From: SIG603 sp964370635
GTDB lineage: Bacteria > Bacillota > Clostridia > Oscillospirales > Acutalibacteraceae
Direction: 5' to 3'
Assembly: GCA_964370635.1 (NCBI GenBank)
Contig: CAYJJU010000003.1
Location: 85,834-149,833 of the forward strand
Length of the DNA stretch: 64,000 bases
The notes beneath the pieces are model-generated. The model was not told the DNA's origin and did no database searches. It worked only from the letters and a program-made list of their open reading frames with translations. Position numbers and translations under genes: made by a program. Shown here piece by piece: positions 26,428-35,519 of the stretch. Positions within the stretch are counted from its first letter, which is position 1; the number at the start of each line of letters is the position of its first letter.

Positions 26428-28665
26428 TCATAATTTCATTATACTTTCATCACTGTCACAAAATGTTTTAAAATCATATTCTGACATCGGTTTTGCGTAA
26501 TAATATCCTTGTACAATGTCGCATTCCATTTCTTTTAATATGAGTAAATCCTCTAAGGTTTCTACTCCTTCGGCGACAGTGCTTATGTTTAAGGCTTTAG
26601 ACAGTCTTATTACACTTGCCACGACCGCTATACTGCGCTCACGAGTTTGTGACTGGGCAAAAAAGCTTCGGTCTAGTTTTAAAACGTCTACCGGCGTGTT
26701 TTTTAGCAGTCCCAAAGAGCTATAACCTATGCCGAAATCGTCCATAAAGACCTTAAAGCCCTCTTTATGCAAATCGTTTATAAAGGAATTTAAATCGAAA
26801 TCGGTGCTGAGCATGCTGGTTTCGGTTATTTCTATTCCCAAATATTTTGGATTAACATCATATTTTTTGCATATAGCCGTCAGTTTTGGAACAAAATCTG
26901 CAGAATATAAATTCTTTCTTGAGAAATTTACCGAGATAACAAAAGGTTTTCTTCCGTCTTTTTTCCACAAATTCAAAAAATTGCAAGCTTTTTCAAACAT
27001 GTACATGTCAAGTTTTAATATAAATCCATTTTTTTCAAAAAGCGGAATAAATTCATTTGGAGCCCTAAATCCTGTGGTGGGGCTTATCCATCTTACAAGC
27101 GCCTCGGCCGCAATCATCTCGCCCGATTTTAAACCTAATTCAGGCTGTAAAACCATCTTGAATTCGCCGTCTAAAAGCGCTTTTTCCATGGTGTTTTCCA
27201 TTTCTTTCGCCTTTATTGCATCGCTTAAATATTCGTCTGTGAAAATACTGTTATGCGATTTTTCTTCCTTTGCGTTATGGTGGGCAATATTTACTTTTTC
27301 AATACAAGCCTGGATGTCGGACAAGTCGCTTTCGTTTATATAATAAAAACCTGAAACTATTCGTAAATTATATTTAAAACTTTCGCCTAAGTTTTTGTAT
27401 AATCTGCGTTTATAGTCGTCGTACCAATGCTCTGTTTCGTCTTTTGAATACGCAATCAAAGTCAAAAATTCATCATTGTATATATGCGAGGACAGTGAAG
27501 CGTATTTGACGTCTGACTCAATGGCGCGGGCCATGCTTTTTAGTATTTTATCGCCCTCTAAAACGCTAAGGGTTTCATTGACTAGCCTAAAGTTTTCTAT
27601 ATCAAATTTTATAAGCAAAAACTTTTTCGTATGATGCTCGCTTATAAACTTAGGGGCTTCTAATTTAAACTTCACCAAGGTATTTAGTCGTGTAAGCGGT
27701 GAAACATAGGCAATTTCTTCAAGATTTTTAAGGTGCTTACGGCGAGTTTTTCCCATTAAATAAGCAAACAAGCATATAATTACCACCAAAGATGTAGAAA
27801 CGACTGTGCTTATAATTACAATGTGGTTTGTAGTAGACTGAATAATTGTTTCGGGGATAATCGACATTATAGACCAGTTTTTTACACCTACAGGCGTGTA
27901 AATTAATCGGTATAATTTTCCGTTAAACACAATTTTTTTCTCTCCGGCACTTCCGCTTGCAATATCTGATTTAAGAGAGTCAAGCTGCTCGTAATCTGAT
28001 AAATTAAAGTTAGTAATAACATCAAACGCATTTTCAGACGGAGTAAAATATGTATTGTCGACACCGTTTGATATTATATTTCCCTTGCTATCAATCAACA
28101 GATTTGCAAAAATTCCATCGATGGGGTTTCCGAAAGTATCGTTAAGCGTTTCGACATAATTAAGTCCTGCCAAAACTCCACGAATTTCACCGTTTGCAAT
28201 CATCGGCGTAGAGATAACTATGGTGCAAATTCCGTTTTGGTCGGTAGCAATCAAGTCGCTTATTGTAGTTTCACCATTCATGGCATTTTGAAAATAATCT
28301 TCTTCAAAGGCATCTCCAATATTTCCATCGCTTCCAACTGCATAGCCGTATGGATTTATTACCATTACATAATCAAAACTCTCAGAAATATAATCATACT
28401 CACCGGATTCGTAATCAACATATCTCAAATAATCCCAAACCGGAAGTAAAGACGCTGTCGATTCAAGTAGATTAATATTTGATTCAAATTCCAGTTTAAA
28501 TGTGTCTACATTGTTATCCATCAATTGCTGAAGGCTTTGATTAGACAGCCCGTTAATTTCATCTCTTATAAAAAAGTTATAAATAAGTGTCGAAAAAATT
28601 AGAAGTATAACAACCACAAAAGCAGCAATCAACTGCAATAACTGATTTTTTAGTAAATTTTTCAT
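26428..28665 (-). CDS. Membrane c-di-GMP phosphodiesterase: Cache sensor, degenerate GGDEF, EAL
   Basis: A 745-residue protein. TM1 is at ~10-31, a dCache-type extracellular sensor at ~35-275, TM2 at ~283-304, a GGDEF domain at ~320-470 and an EAL domain at ~490-735. The GGDEF signature is HIYNDEF (396-400 is YNDEF), so diguanylate cyclase activity is probably lost. The EAL part keeps all visible catalytic residues: EALVRW (Glu521), NFS, EITE, DDFGIGYSSL, LKLD, AEGVET and QGYYYAKP, predicting active c-di-GMP hydrolysis. It lies 32 bases downstream of a solute-binding lipoprotein gene on the same strand, so the lipoprotein may present a ligand to the Cache domain. Confidence 0.93.
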   Translation of the reverse strand: MKNLLKNQLLQLIAAFVVVILLIFSTLIYNFFIRDEINGLSNQSLQQLMDNNVDTFKLEFESNINLLESTASLLPVWDYLRYVDYESGEYDYISESFDYVMVINPYGYAVGSDGNIGDAFEEDYFQNAMNGETTISDLIATDQNGICTIVISTPMIANGEIRGVLAGLNYVETLNDTFGNPIDGIFANLLIDSKGNIISNGVDNTYFTPSENAFDVITNFNLSDYEQLDSLKSDIASGSAGEKKIVFNGKLYRLIYTPVGVKNWSIMSIIPETIIQSTTNHIVIISTVVSTSLVVIICLFAYLMGKTRRKHLKNLEEIAYVSPLTRLNTLVKFKLEAPKFISEHHTKKFLLIKFDIENFRLVNETLSVLEGDKILKSMARAIESDVKYASLSSHIYNDEFLTLIAYSKDETEHWYDDYKRRLYKNLGESFKYNLRIVSGFYYINESDLSDIQACIEKVNIAHHNAKEEKSHNSIFTDEYLSDAIKAKEMENTMEKALLDGEFKMVLQPELGLKSGEMIAAEALVRWISPTTGFRAPNEFIPLFEKNGFILKLDMYMFEKACNFLNLWKKDGRKPFVISVNFSRKNLYSADFVPKLTAICKKYDVNPKYLGIEITETSMLSTDFDLNSFINDLHKEGFKVFMDDFGIGYSSLGLLKNTPVDVLKLDRSFFAQSQTRERSIAVVASVIRLSKALNISTVAEGVETLEDLLILKEMECDIVQGYYYAKPMSEYDFKTFCDSDESIMKL

Positions 28666-28697
28666 AGTTCTCCCTTCTTTTAAAAATTCTATAAGTT

Positions 28698-30053
28698 TTA
28701 AGCCTTTATCTTTTCATCAAGATAATTTACGTATTCATCTGCGCTCGCTACGACGTCTTCGCCGCTTAAAATCTTTTGAAGCATTTGATACCATGCGCTT
28801 CGTTGCTCGGTCCATTCAATAGTTACTTGGTAGTAATCTCCAAGATTTTTCATAAACGGAAAATATCCCATCATTCTCTCTTCAAATTCAGTTCCTGCAT
28901 ACACATCACGATAAAGACTATTTACAGGGAAAAACTGAGTTGCCAGAATGCTTTCTTGCCTTTGAGTCGGGTCATCGGCTAAAAATTCAATGAATAATTT
29001 TGATGCATTCATTCTGTCCGTATCGCCCTTATTGAATATTCCAAAACCCCAAATTCCTCCTTGTAACTCTGCTAACCCGTCGTCAGAGGGGAAATTCATC
29101 GCAAAGGGTGTGAAATCGACTTGCTGTGCATATGAAGACTCATTTGCCGCATTCCAAGCAAGCGTAATTGCACTTTCTTGCGAGGCGAACATTTGTAGCT
29201 CTTCGGCCGCAACTATATTAGGGTTATGGATTAATGAGCCGTTTTCAACCATGTCTTGCAGCAAAGATAATCCTTTTATGCCAAGCTCGTCATTAATTGT
29301 ATAGGCATTGTGGTCCTTGTTTGTAAAAGATGCCCCGTAAAAATTAGTAACTAAGGCCCTTGTTCCTTGGTCGCCGCCTTGACCTCCGGTATAAACTACA
29401 CCGGGAAAATCTATAAGACCACTATCCCTAACCGCTTCCATAGCAGAAATAAAGTCGTCCGTTGTCCAAGTTCGGTTTTCCTCGTCAATATATTTTAGCG
29501 CATCCGCTTTTTCAAAAATTTCATAATTAATCGCCATGACATGGGCCGTCATTACTAATGGATATTGATAAAACGCACCGTCAGGAGCCTGACAGGCATT
29601 TACAACCTCTTCCGATATTTCAGAGATGTTAGCGGTGGTTTCTTCGTCCCACATATCGCTTAAGTCAATCATAAGCCCTCTGGCACCCCAGTTTGCGACC
29701 AAACGCTCAGGACCCTCTAGCACAATGTCCGGAGCCTCTCTTTGTTCAATGGCTTCTTCAATTAGAGCATCACCTGTTTGAAAATCAAGCATCTTTACAT
29801 TGACGGTGATGTCAGGATATATTTCGTTAAAGTCTTCGACAAAACCTTTAACCACATCTTCGTTTCCAAAATCGCCTATAGGGAAGGTCCAAAAGTCAAT
29901 TTCGACATCACTGCTTTGCGGAGTATCAGATTCTACCATCGATGACTCGAATTTTTGATTAGAAATATGCACATTATCATCGCTGGTTGCGCAAGCCGTA
30001 GCTAACAGCAACAATATAGAACAAAGAGAACATGCAAAAAATCTTTTTAACAT
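28698..30053 (-). CDS. Orphan extracellular solute-binding lipoprotein (family 1)
   Basis: A 451-residue binding protein with lipobox LATAC (Cys21). The SBP_bac_1 features are clear (DIVLEGPERL, WTTDDFISAMEAVRD, LFIEFLADDP). ATG 30053 is chosen since AAAGGA lies 9 bases ahead; the ATG at 30062 is directly abutted to it. No permease or ATPase gene accompanies it; the only operon partner is the Cache-GGDEF-EAL protein. It could be a sensory binding protein rather than part of a transporter, or it may serve a transporter elsewhere. Confidence 0.92.
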   Translation of the reverse strand: MLKRFFACSLCSILLLLATACATSDDNVHISNQKFESSMVESDTPQSSDVEIDFWTFPIGDFGNEDVVKGFVEDFNEIYPDITVNVKMLDFQTGDALIEEAIEQREAPDIVLEGPERLVANWGARGLMIDLSDMWDEETTANISEISEEVVNACQAPDGAFYQYPLVMTAHVMAINYEIFEKADALKYIDEENRTWTTDDFISAMEAVRDSGLIDFPGVVYTGGQGGDQGTRALVTNFYGASFTNKDHNAYTINDELGIKGLSLLQDMVENGSLIHNPNIVAAEELQMFASQESAITLAWNAANESSYAQQVDFTPFAMNFPSDDGLAELQGGIWGFGIFNKGDTDRMNASKLFIEFLADDPTQRQESILATQFFPVNSLYRDVYAGTEFEERMMGYFPFMKNLGDYYQVTIEWTEQRSAWYQMLQKILSGEDVVASADEYVNYLDEKIKA

Positions 30054-30178
30054 AACGGACATTCCTTTCGTTAAATTCTTCGTAATTTTAAGTCCAAATT
30101 ACTTTATATTTCTATCAAAAACAGTAGTGTCTTGAAGTTTATTTAAAAGCAAAATTATAGCTTTCTTCTATTATGATA

Positions 30179-30207
30179 ATTATACTCCCACTCTTTTGCA
30201 AAGTCAA
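30179..30207 (-). promoter_or_regulatory. Sigma-A type promoter for the binding protein/EAL operon
   Basis: On the minus strand TTGACT (30202-30207) and TATAAT (30179-30184) are spaced by 17 bp, about 125 bases before the lipoprotein start. The rest of the 30063-30345 region is AT-rich with no ORF or RNA that I recognise. Confidence 0.72.
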
Positions 30208-30345
30208 TAATGTTCTAGCTTTGTTGCCCCCGTATACGGTTTTAAGATTGATTTAATTTTATCTAAGCGCATGATTCTAACAAATTTTTTGATTGTACTA
30301 TACGATTAAAAGGCAAATATAGCCCTAAAGAATAAAAAGACATAG

Positions 30346-30382
30346 AAAAACAGCCTAAACTAAGTGTTTAAGCTGTTTTTTA
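30346..30382 (-). terminator. Terminator downstream of tRNA-fMet
   Basis: AAAAACAGCCTAAAC (30346-30360) pairs with GTTTAAGCTGTTTTT (30366-30380) with one mismatch; on the minus strand the T-run follows, a few bases after the tRNA 3' end. Confidence 0.75.
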
Positions 30383-30384
30383 AG

Positions 30385-30460
<76 letters not shown>

Positions 30461-30632
30461 ATATTTAGTTTTCTCGCTTACTGCTTTTATATTATACTAT
30501 AAAGAAATTAAAAATGCAAGACTTTTTTGTGTGGATTTAAAATCTTTTTTCGTTTTTGATTAAAAATAGGTCTGTGACAAATACTAAATTATAGTAAAAA
30601 TGGCGCTTTTCTGCGTAAATACTATAATTTTC

Positions 30633-30661
30633 TTGCAAAATTTGTCATAAGATGATATAAT
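30633..30661 (+). promoter_or_regulatory. Promoter for the nucleotide-sugar dehydratase gene
   Basis: TTGCAA (30633-30638) and TATAAT (30656-30661) with 17-bp spacing, about 54 bases before the start codon. Confidence 0.65.
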
Positions 30662-30714
30662 ACTTTGAAATATTATTTATATGATTTTAACTTAAATGTT
30701 GGGAGTGATTTGTT

Positions 30715-32595
30715 TTGGCTATGAACAAAAAATCACATTTTGATAATAAATTATGGATACGCAGGGCTATGCTCATTGCGCTTTTGGACATGGTTTGCGT
30801 TTTTGTGTCTTTCTTTTTGGCGCTTTGGATAAGATTTGATTTTATGTTTGAGGCGGTTGTGTCGAATTATTTAAATGATTATCTGTGGACGGCATCACTT
30901 TATGCCATAACTACGGTGGTGGTGTTTTACTTTTTAAATCTATACAACAGTATTTGGCGCTTTGTAAGCGAGGCCGAGCTTATACGGGAGATAGCGGCCT
31001 TTGCGATGTTGATTTTCATCTATCTCATTCAGGCTTTTATTTTGGGTGCGACCTTGCCTCGTTCTTATTTTATTATGGGAACAGGGCTTAGCTTTCTTTC
31101 TACCTTGGGAATAAGATTTAGCTACAGGGTGCTTAGAACCTTGCAGTTTGGCGCAATTAATAGAAAAAGCAATTTGCCGCAGGAGAACATCATGGTAATA
31201 GGCGGTGGACATGCAGGAAAAACGCTCATACACGACATAGTTTCTTCTTCAAGTACCCACACAAAAATCAAATGTATCATTGATGACGAGCCAAATAAGA
31301 TAGGCCGTGTGCTTTATGGAGTTAGAATTGTCGGAAACAGAAGCTGTATTAAGGAAATGGCAAAAAAGTATTCCATAACAAAAATTTTATTTGCAATTCC
31401 GAATATTACCCCTAAAGAGAAAAAGAAAATACTGAATATTTGCAGTAAAACAGGCTGTAAGGTGCAGACTTTGCCTGCATTAAACCAACTTATTTCGGGC
31501 GATGTAAGTGTTAAACAGCTAAGAAGCGTAGACATTATGGACCTTCTTGGGCGTGACTCAATAACTGTAAATGTAGACGAAATTTTGGCACATATTAACT
31601 CAAGGGTAATCATGGTCACAGGCGGTGGCGGCTCTATAGGAAGTGAGCTTTGTAGGCAAATAGCAAAAAGCAACCCAAAAACTCTTATTATTTTTGATAT
31701 ATATGAAAACAATCTTTATGATATTCAGCTTGAGCTTCAAAAAAGGTATCCTAAACTTAATTTAGTGGCACTGGTGGGCTCGGTTAGAAACACGGCGAGA
31801 ATTGAGTATATTTTAAAGACATATAAGCCGGAGATGGTTTTCCATGCGGCGGCTCATAAGCATGTTCCGCTTATGGAAACAAGTCCGAATGAACCTATAA
31901 AAAACAATGTGTTTGGCACACTCAAAATGGGAACACTTTCCATGAAGCACGGCGTTAAGAACTTTATTTTGATATCCACAGACAAGGCGGTTAACCCTAC
32001 AAATATTATGGGTGCTTCAAAAAGGCTTTGTGAAATGGTGGTGCAAATGCTCAGCCGTAAGTCCTCAAACACGGTGTTTACCGCAGTTAGATTTGGCAAT
32101 GTTTTAGGAAGCAACGGCAGTGTAATCCCCGTTTTTAAAAAGCAGATAGAAGAGGGCGGACCTGTTACCGTAACACATCCTGAGATAGTTAGATATTTTA
32201 TGACCATACCGGAGGCGGTATCCCTAGTGCTTCAGTCTAGTTTTTATGCAAAAAATGGCGAGATAATGGTGCTTGACATGGGCGAGCCCGTAAAAATTGC
32301 AGACATGGCAAGAAATCTCATAAAACTTTCGGGATTTGAGCCCGATGTCGATATAAAAATAGAGTACACAGGTCTTCGCCCGGGTGAAAAACTTTATGAA
32401 GAATTGCTGATTGCCGAAGAGGGGCTTGGAAAGACCGCAAACAACATGATTTTTGTCGCAAAACCAATAGAAATGGACGACGAATTGTTTGAAAGCCAGC
32501 TAGATGTTTTAGAAAAAGCGTACAGAGAAGAAAGCCTATGCATGAAAAAAATAGTGAGTGAAATAGTCACCACTTACAAGCCTGAATTATTATAA
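30715..32595 (+). CDS. Membrane nucleotide-sugar 4,6-dehydratase (FlaA1/CapD/PglF type)
   Basis: A 626-residue polysaccharide biosynthesis protein. Four N-terminal helices (~15-125) are followed by a Rossmann CoA-binding-like domain (MVIGGGHAGKTL, ~160-275) and an extended SDR/epimerase domain (~290-600) with VTGGGGSIGSEL, the STDKA segment and NIMGASK, where Met replaces the usual Tyr as in this family. The reaction is probably dehydration of UDP-GlcNAc to a 4-keto-6-deoxy sugar for capsule, wall glycan or glycoprotein. The start is TTG at 30715, 9 bases after GGGAG; ATG 30721 is possible. No glycosyltransferases adjoin it, so it is a lone gene. Confidence 0.92.
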   Translation: MAMNKKSHFDNKLWIRRAMLIALLDMVCVFVSFFLALWIRFDFMFEAVVSNYLNDYLWTASLYAITTVVVFYFLNLYNSIWRFVSEAELIREIAAFAMLIFIYLIQAFILGATLPRSYFIMGTGLSFLSTLGIRFSYRVLRTLQFGAINRKSNLPQENIMVIGGGHAGKTLIHDIVSSSSTHTKIKCIIDDEPNKIGRVLYGVRIVGNRSCIKEMAKKYSITKILFAIPNITPKEKKKILNICSKTGCKVQTLPALNQLISGDVSVKQLRSVDIMDLLGRDSITVNVDEILAHINSRVIMVTGGGGSIGSELCRQIAKSNPKTLIIFDIYENNLYDIQLELQKRYPKLNLVALVGSVRNTARIEYILKTYKPEMVFHAAAHKHVPLMETSPNEPIKNNVFGTLKMGTLSMKHGVKNFILISTDKAVNPTNIMGASKRLCEMVVQMLSRKSSNTVFTAVRFGNVLGSNGSVIPVFKKQIEEGGPVTVTHPEIVRYFMTIPEAVSLVLQSSFYAKNGEIMVLDMGEPVKIADMARNLIKLSGFEPDVDIKIEYTGLRPGEKLYEELLIAEEGLGKTANNMIFVAKPIEMDDELFESQLDVLEKAYREESLCMKKIVSEIVTTYKPELL

Positions 32596-32677
32596 AAAAT
32601 TTTTGATAAACTACTTTTATTTTTGTTTAACTTGTGATATTATTGTTTTAAGAAGAAAATAAAAAGGAGTGGCAATT

Positions 32678-32929
32678 ATGGATAAAGTAATATGCAAAGC
32701 GCTTGATTTTTTTAAGAAAATGGATCTTACGGATTTAATACTTGTGAAAATTTGTGTTTGTGCGTTCGGAATACTTTTGGGCACAAGCGTCAAAAAGAAA
32801 AAAGCGGTGGGCATGATGGCATTTGTTGCCTTTATCGTGGCGTTAATTCCTCTTTGGCAAAAATTCTTTGCGCCTGAAAAAATGGCGGTAAAAAAGGTAA
32901 TTGACATAGAAGAAGATATCGTGGAGTAA
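32678..32929 (+). CDS. Small one- to two-helix membrane protein of unknown function
   Basis: An 83-residue protein beginning at ATG 32678, 8 bases after AAGGAG. The sequence pattern is an amphipathic start (FFKKMDLTDLILVKICVC), glycine-containing helix (AFGILLG), a basic turn (KKKKAV) and a second hydrophobic stretch (MMAFVAFIVALIPLWQKFF) with an acidic tail. Similar short clostridial proteins carry the doubtful label of phosphate ABC permease fragment, but nothing here supports a transport role. It is transcribed alone and ends at a hairpin terminator. Confidence 0.7.
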   Translation: MDKVICKALDFFKKMDLTDLILVKICVCAFGILLGTSVKKKKAVGMMAFVAFIVALIPLWQKFFAPEKMAVKKVIDIEEDIVE

Positions 32930-32933
32930 GTTT

Positions 32934-32960
32934 AAAGGCCGTCAGATAGACGGCCTTTCA
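32934..32960 (+). terminator. Intrinsic terminator
   Basis: AAAGGCCGTC (32934-32943) pairs with GACGGCCTTT (32949-32958) around a 5-base loop, just after the small membrane protein gene. A second partial copy of its right arm lies at 33000-33019. Confidence 0.8.
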
Positions 32961-33042
32961 CACTGCCCTAAAACCCGCAAACGCAAAAAATCTGCCGATG
33001 TCAGATTTGACGGCCTTTTAAATTTTTATATGGAGGATTATT

Positions 33043-34302
33043 ATGCTTTTTGAGAATGAAATACAGATACAACGAGCAATTTTAGTGTCGGTAGACACAG
33101 GCGATTTTGATGCACAGAGCTCTATGGATGAGCTGTGGGAGCTGACAAAAAGTAGTGGGACTTTGCCGGTTGCCACTAAAATTCAGAAAAGGCCAGCGCC
33201 GAAAACCGCCACCTGCATAGGAAGCGGAATGGTTATAGAAATTTCAGAGTTTTGCAAAAATGAAGAAATAGACATAATTATTTTTGACAGGGAACTGACT
33301 CCTACGCAGATTAGAAACCTAGAAAATGAAACCGGAATCAGAGTGGTGGACAGAACCATGCTGATACTCGATATTTTTGCACAAAGGGCCATAACAAAAG
33401 AGGGCAAACTGCAAGTTGAGCTTGCCCAGCTTAAATACATGCTTCCAAGGCTTTCGGGTAAAGGTATAGAAATGTCAAGGCTTGGCGGCGGTATAGGCAC
33501 GAGAGGCCCCGGCGAAACAAAGCTTGAAACCGATAAAAGGCACATTAGGCGCAAGATTGAAAATTTGAAGCAGGCCTTAAAAGAGGTGGAAAAAAATAGG
33601 CATGAGATTAGCAGAAGGCGTGAAAAAGACAATGTGATAAGTGTCGCAATTGTCGGCTACACAAATGCAGGAAAATCTACTCTTATGAATCTTTTAACAG
33701 ATGCAGGCGTGCTTGCAGAGGATAAACTTTTCGCAACGCTTGACCCTACTGCAAGGGTGCTTAAACTTCCCTCAGGGAAAAATGTCATGCTCATAGACAC
33801 CGTAGGCCTTGTGAGAAGGCTGCCGCATCACTTGGTGGAGTCTTTTAAATCGACACTTGAACAGGCGGCGTTTGCAGATGTGGTTTTAAACGTGTGCGAT
33901 GCCTCAAACCCTGAAGCCATGGTGCATTTAGAGGTTACAAACGAGCTTTTGGCTAGTTTTAGCTCAAAAGAAAAAGAGCGCCCAATAATTAATGTCTTAA
34001 ATAAATGGGACATGGTTTTGGAAAATGATTTAGAGGACGATGCTCCTAAAATGACAAATTCGGTAAAAATTAGCGCCCTTAAAAACAGTGGAATAGAGGA
34101 GCTCTTAGTGGCAATTGAAGAGGCGCTTCCTGAAAAAAACAGAAAACTTTCACTGCTTATTCCTTTTGATAAAACTGCCCTTGCGGCGCAGATAAGAAAA
34201 GACGGCATAATCATGGAAGAAGAGTATGTAGAAAACGGACTTAAGCTTTCTGCTTTGGTGGATTTAAAAATGATACACATGGTAGAAAAATACATCATAT
34301 AG
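33043..34302 (+). CDS. hflX: GTPase HflX
   Basis: A 419-residue ribosome-associated GTPase. The N-terminal HflX domain contains the characteristic GTRGPGETKLETDKR, followed by a coiled linker and the G domain with G1 GYTNAGKS, G3 DTVGLVRRLPH and G4 NKWD. HflX splits stalled or heat-damaged ribosomes and is found in most bacteria. The length and domain order are normal. It is monocistronic, with ribosome site GGAGG and a terminator directly behind. Confidence 0.96.
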   Translation: MLFENEIQIQRAILVSVDTGDFDAQSSMDELWELTKSSGTLPVATKIQKRPAPKTATCIGSGMVIEISEFCKNEEIDIIIFDRELTPTQIRNLENETGIRVVDRTMLILDIFAQRAITKEGKLQVELAQLKYMLPRLSGKGIEMSRLGGGIGTRGPGETKLETDKRHIRRKIENLKQALKEVEKNRHEISRRREKDNVISVAIVGYTNAGKSTLMNLLTDAGVLAEDKLFATLDPTARVLKLPSGKNVMLIDTVGLVRRLPHHLVESFKSTLEQAAFADVVLNVCDASNPEAMVHLEVTNELLASFSSKEKERPIINVLNKWDMVLENDLEDDAPKMTNSVKISALKNSGIEELLVAIEEALPEKNRKLSLLIPFDKTALAAQIRKDGIIMEEEYVENGLKLSALVDLKMIHMVEKYII

Positions 34303-34311
34303 GTAGTTTAA

Positions 34312-34347
34312 ACTAACCCGGTTTTAGTAATCGGGTTAGTATTTTTT
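34312..34347 (+). terminator. Intrinsic terminator of hflX
   Basis: ACTAACCCG (34312-34320) pairs with CGGGTTAGT (34332-34340), followed by ATTTTTT. Confidence 0.87.
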
Positions 34348-34349
34348 GC

Positions 34350-34378
34350 TTGACATCGGGGCTTTATGGCCTTATAAT
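34350..34378 (+). promoter_or_regulatory. Promoter of the pot operon
   Basis: Consensus TTGACA (34350-34355) and TATAAT (34373-34378) with exact 17-bp spacing, 57 bases ahead of potA. Confidence 0.88.
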
Positions 34379-34435
34379 ATAGCTTAGTTTGAAAATACAC
34401 TAAATTAATCTACATTTATAAATAGGGGTGATTAA

Positions 34436-35506
34436 ATGGCTTTACTTGAGCTTTCAAATATTAAAAAAAGCTTTAATGATACCGAGGTATTAAAGGGTAT
34501 AGATTTAAGCGTAGAGCAAGGTGAGTTTATCACACTTTTGGGCTCTTCCGGCTGTGGCAAGACCACTACACTTAGGATAATTTCAGGGCTTGAAACGCCT
34601 GATGAGGGAAGAGTTTTTTTAAATGAACAGGACATAACGGCACTTGTTCCAAATAAAAGAGATGTAAACACTGTTTTTCAAAACTACGCACTTTTCCCAC
34701 ATATGAATGTTGAAGCGAATGTGGGATATGCATTAAGGCTTAAAAAAGAAAAGAAGAGCGAAATAAAAAAAAGGGTGAAGGAAGCACTTGAAATAGTACA
34801 GCTTTCCGAATATGCAAAGCGCATGCCGTCTGAACTTTCCGGCGGGCAAAGGCAGAGGGTTGCAATTGCAAGAAGCATCATAAACAGGCCAAAGGTACTT
34901 CTTTTAGACGAGCCTTTAGGTGCGCTTGATTTACAGCTAAGACGACAAATGCAGGTAGAGCTTAAGACTTTGCAAAAAAAGCTTGGAATAACATTTATAT
35001 ATATAACACATGATCAAGAAGAGGCTTTAAACATGTCTGACAGAATTGCCGTCATGAAAGACGGTGTGTTTGAGCAACTTGGAACGCCTGCGGATATTTA
35101 CGATGCACCAAAGACTGCATATGTTGCAAAATTTGTAGGCTCGGCAAATATTTTAGAGGGCGAAGTGACAAGCATTATCCTAGACGAAGTTGAAGTAAAG
35201 ACAGAAAGCGGCTTTGTAACGGTAATGAAAAGAGATTTTGAAATAGAAAAAGGCCAGACGGCATGTCTTGCAGTTAGAAGCGAGCAAATTGTGCTGTCGG
35301 CGTTTAATGATGACGATAATACCGAAGGTTTAGTCGGTAAAATTGTAGAGAAAAACTTTGCAGGCGGCATGCTTAGAATAGATGTAGAGCTTTTAGACGG
35401 CACGCATATAATAGCAAGCAGGCACGGAATAGACTCGGTGCTTAAGGTGTCTGACAAAGTAAAACTTACTTTTTCAAAAGAAAATGCGGTGCTGGTAAAA
35501 CCGTAA
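34436..35506 (+). CDS. potA: Spermidine/putrescine ABC transporter ATPase PotA
   Basis: A 356-residue ATPase: Walker A GSSGCGKTT, Q-loop (VFQNYALFPHM), signature LSGGQRQR, Walker B LLLDEPLGALD, H-loop ITHD, and a C-terminal TOBE domain (~240-350). Gene order potA-potB-potC-potD, with the lipoprotein last, is standard and fixes the assignment as a polyamine importer rather than a sugar or iron one. It is the first gene behind a consensus promoter. Confidence 0.94.
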   Translation: MALLELSNIKKSFNDTEVLKGIDLSVEQGEFITLLGSSGCGKTTTLRIISGLETPDEGRVFLNEQDITALVPNKRDVNTVFQNYALFPHMNVEANVGYALRLKKEKKSEIKKRVKEALEIVQLSEYAKRMPSELSGGQRQRVAIARSIINRPKVLLLDEPLGALDLQLRRQMQVELKTLQKKLGITFIYITHDQEEALNMSDRIAVMKDGVFEQLGTPADIYDAPKTAYVAKFVGSANILEGEVTSIILDEVEVKTESGFVTVMKRDFEIEKGQTACLAVRSEQIVLSAFNDDDNTEGLVGKIVEKNFAGGMLRIDVELLDGTHIIASRHGIDSVLKVSDKVKLTFSKENAVLVKP

Positions 35507-35519
35507 AGAGGGGGGTATT

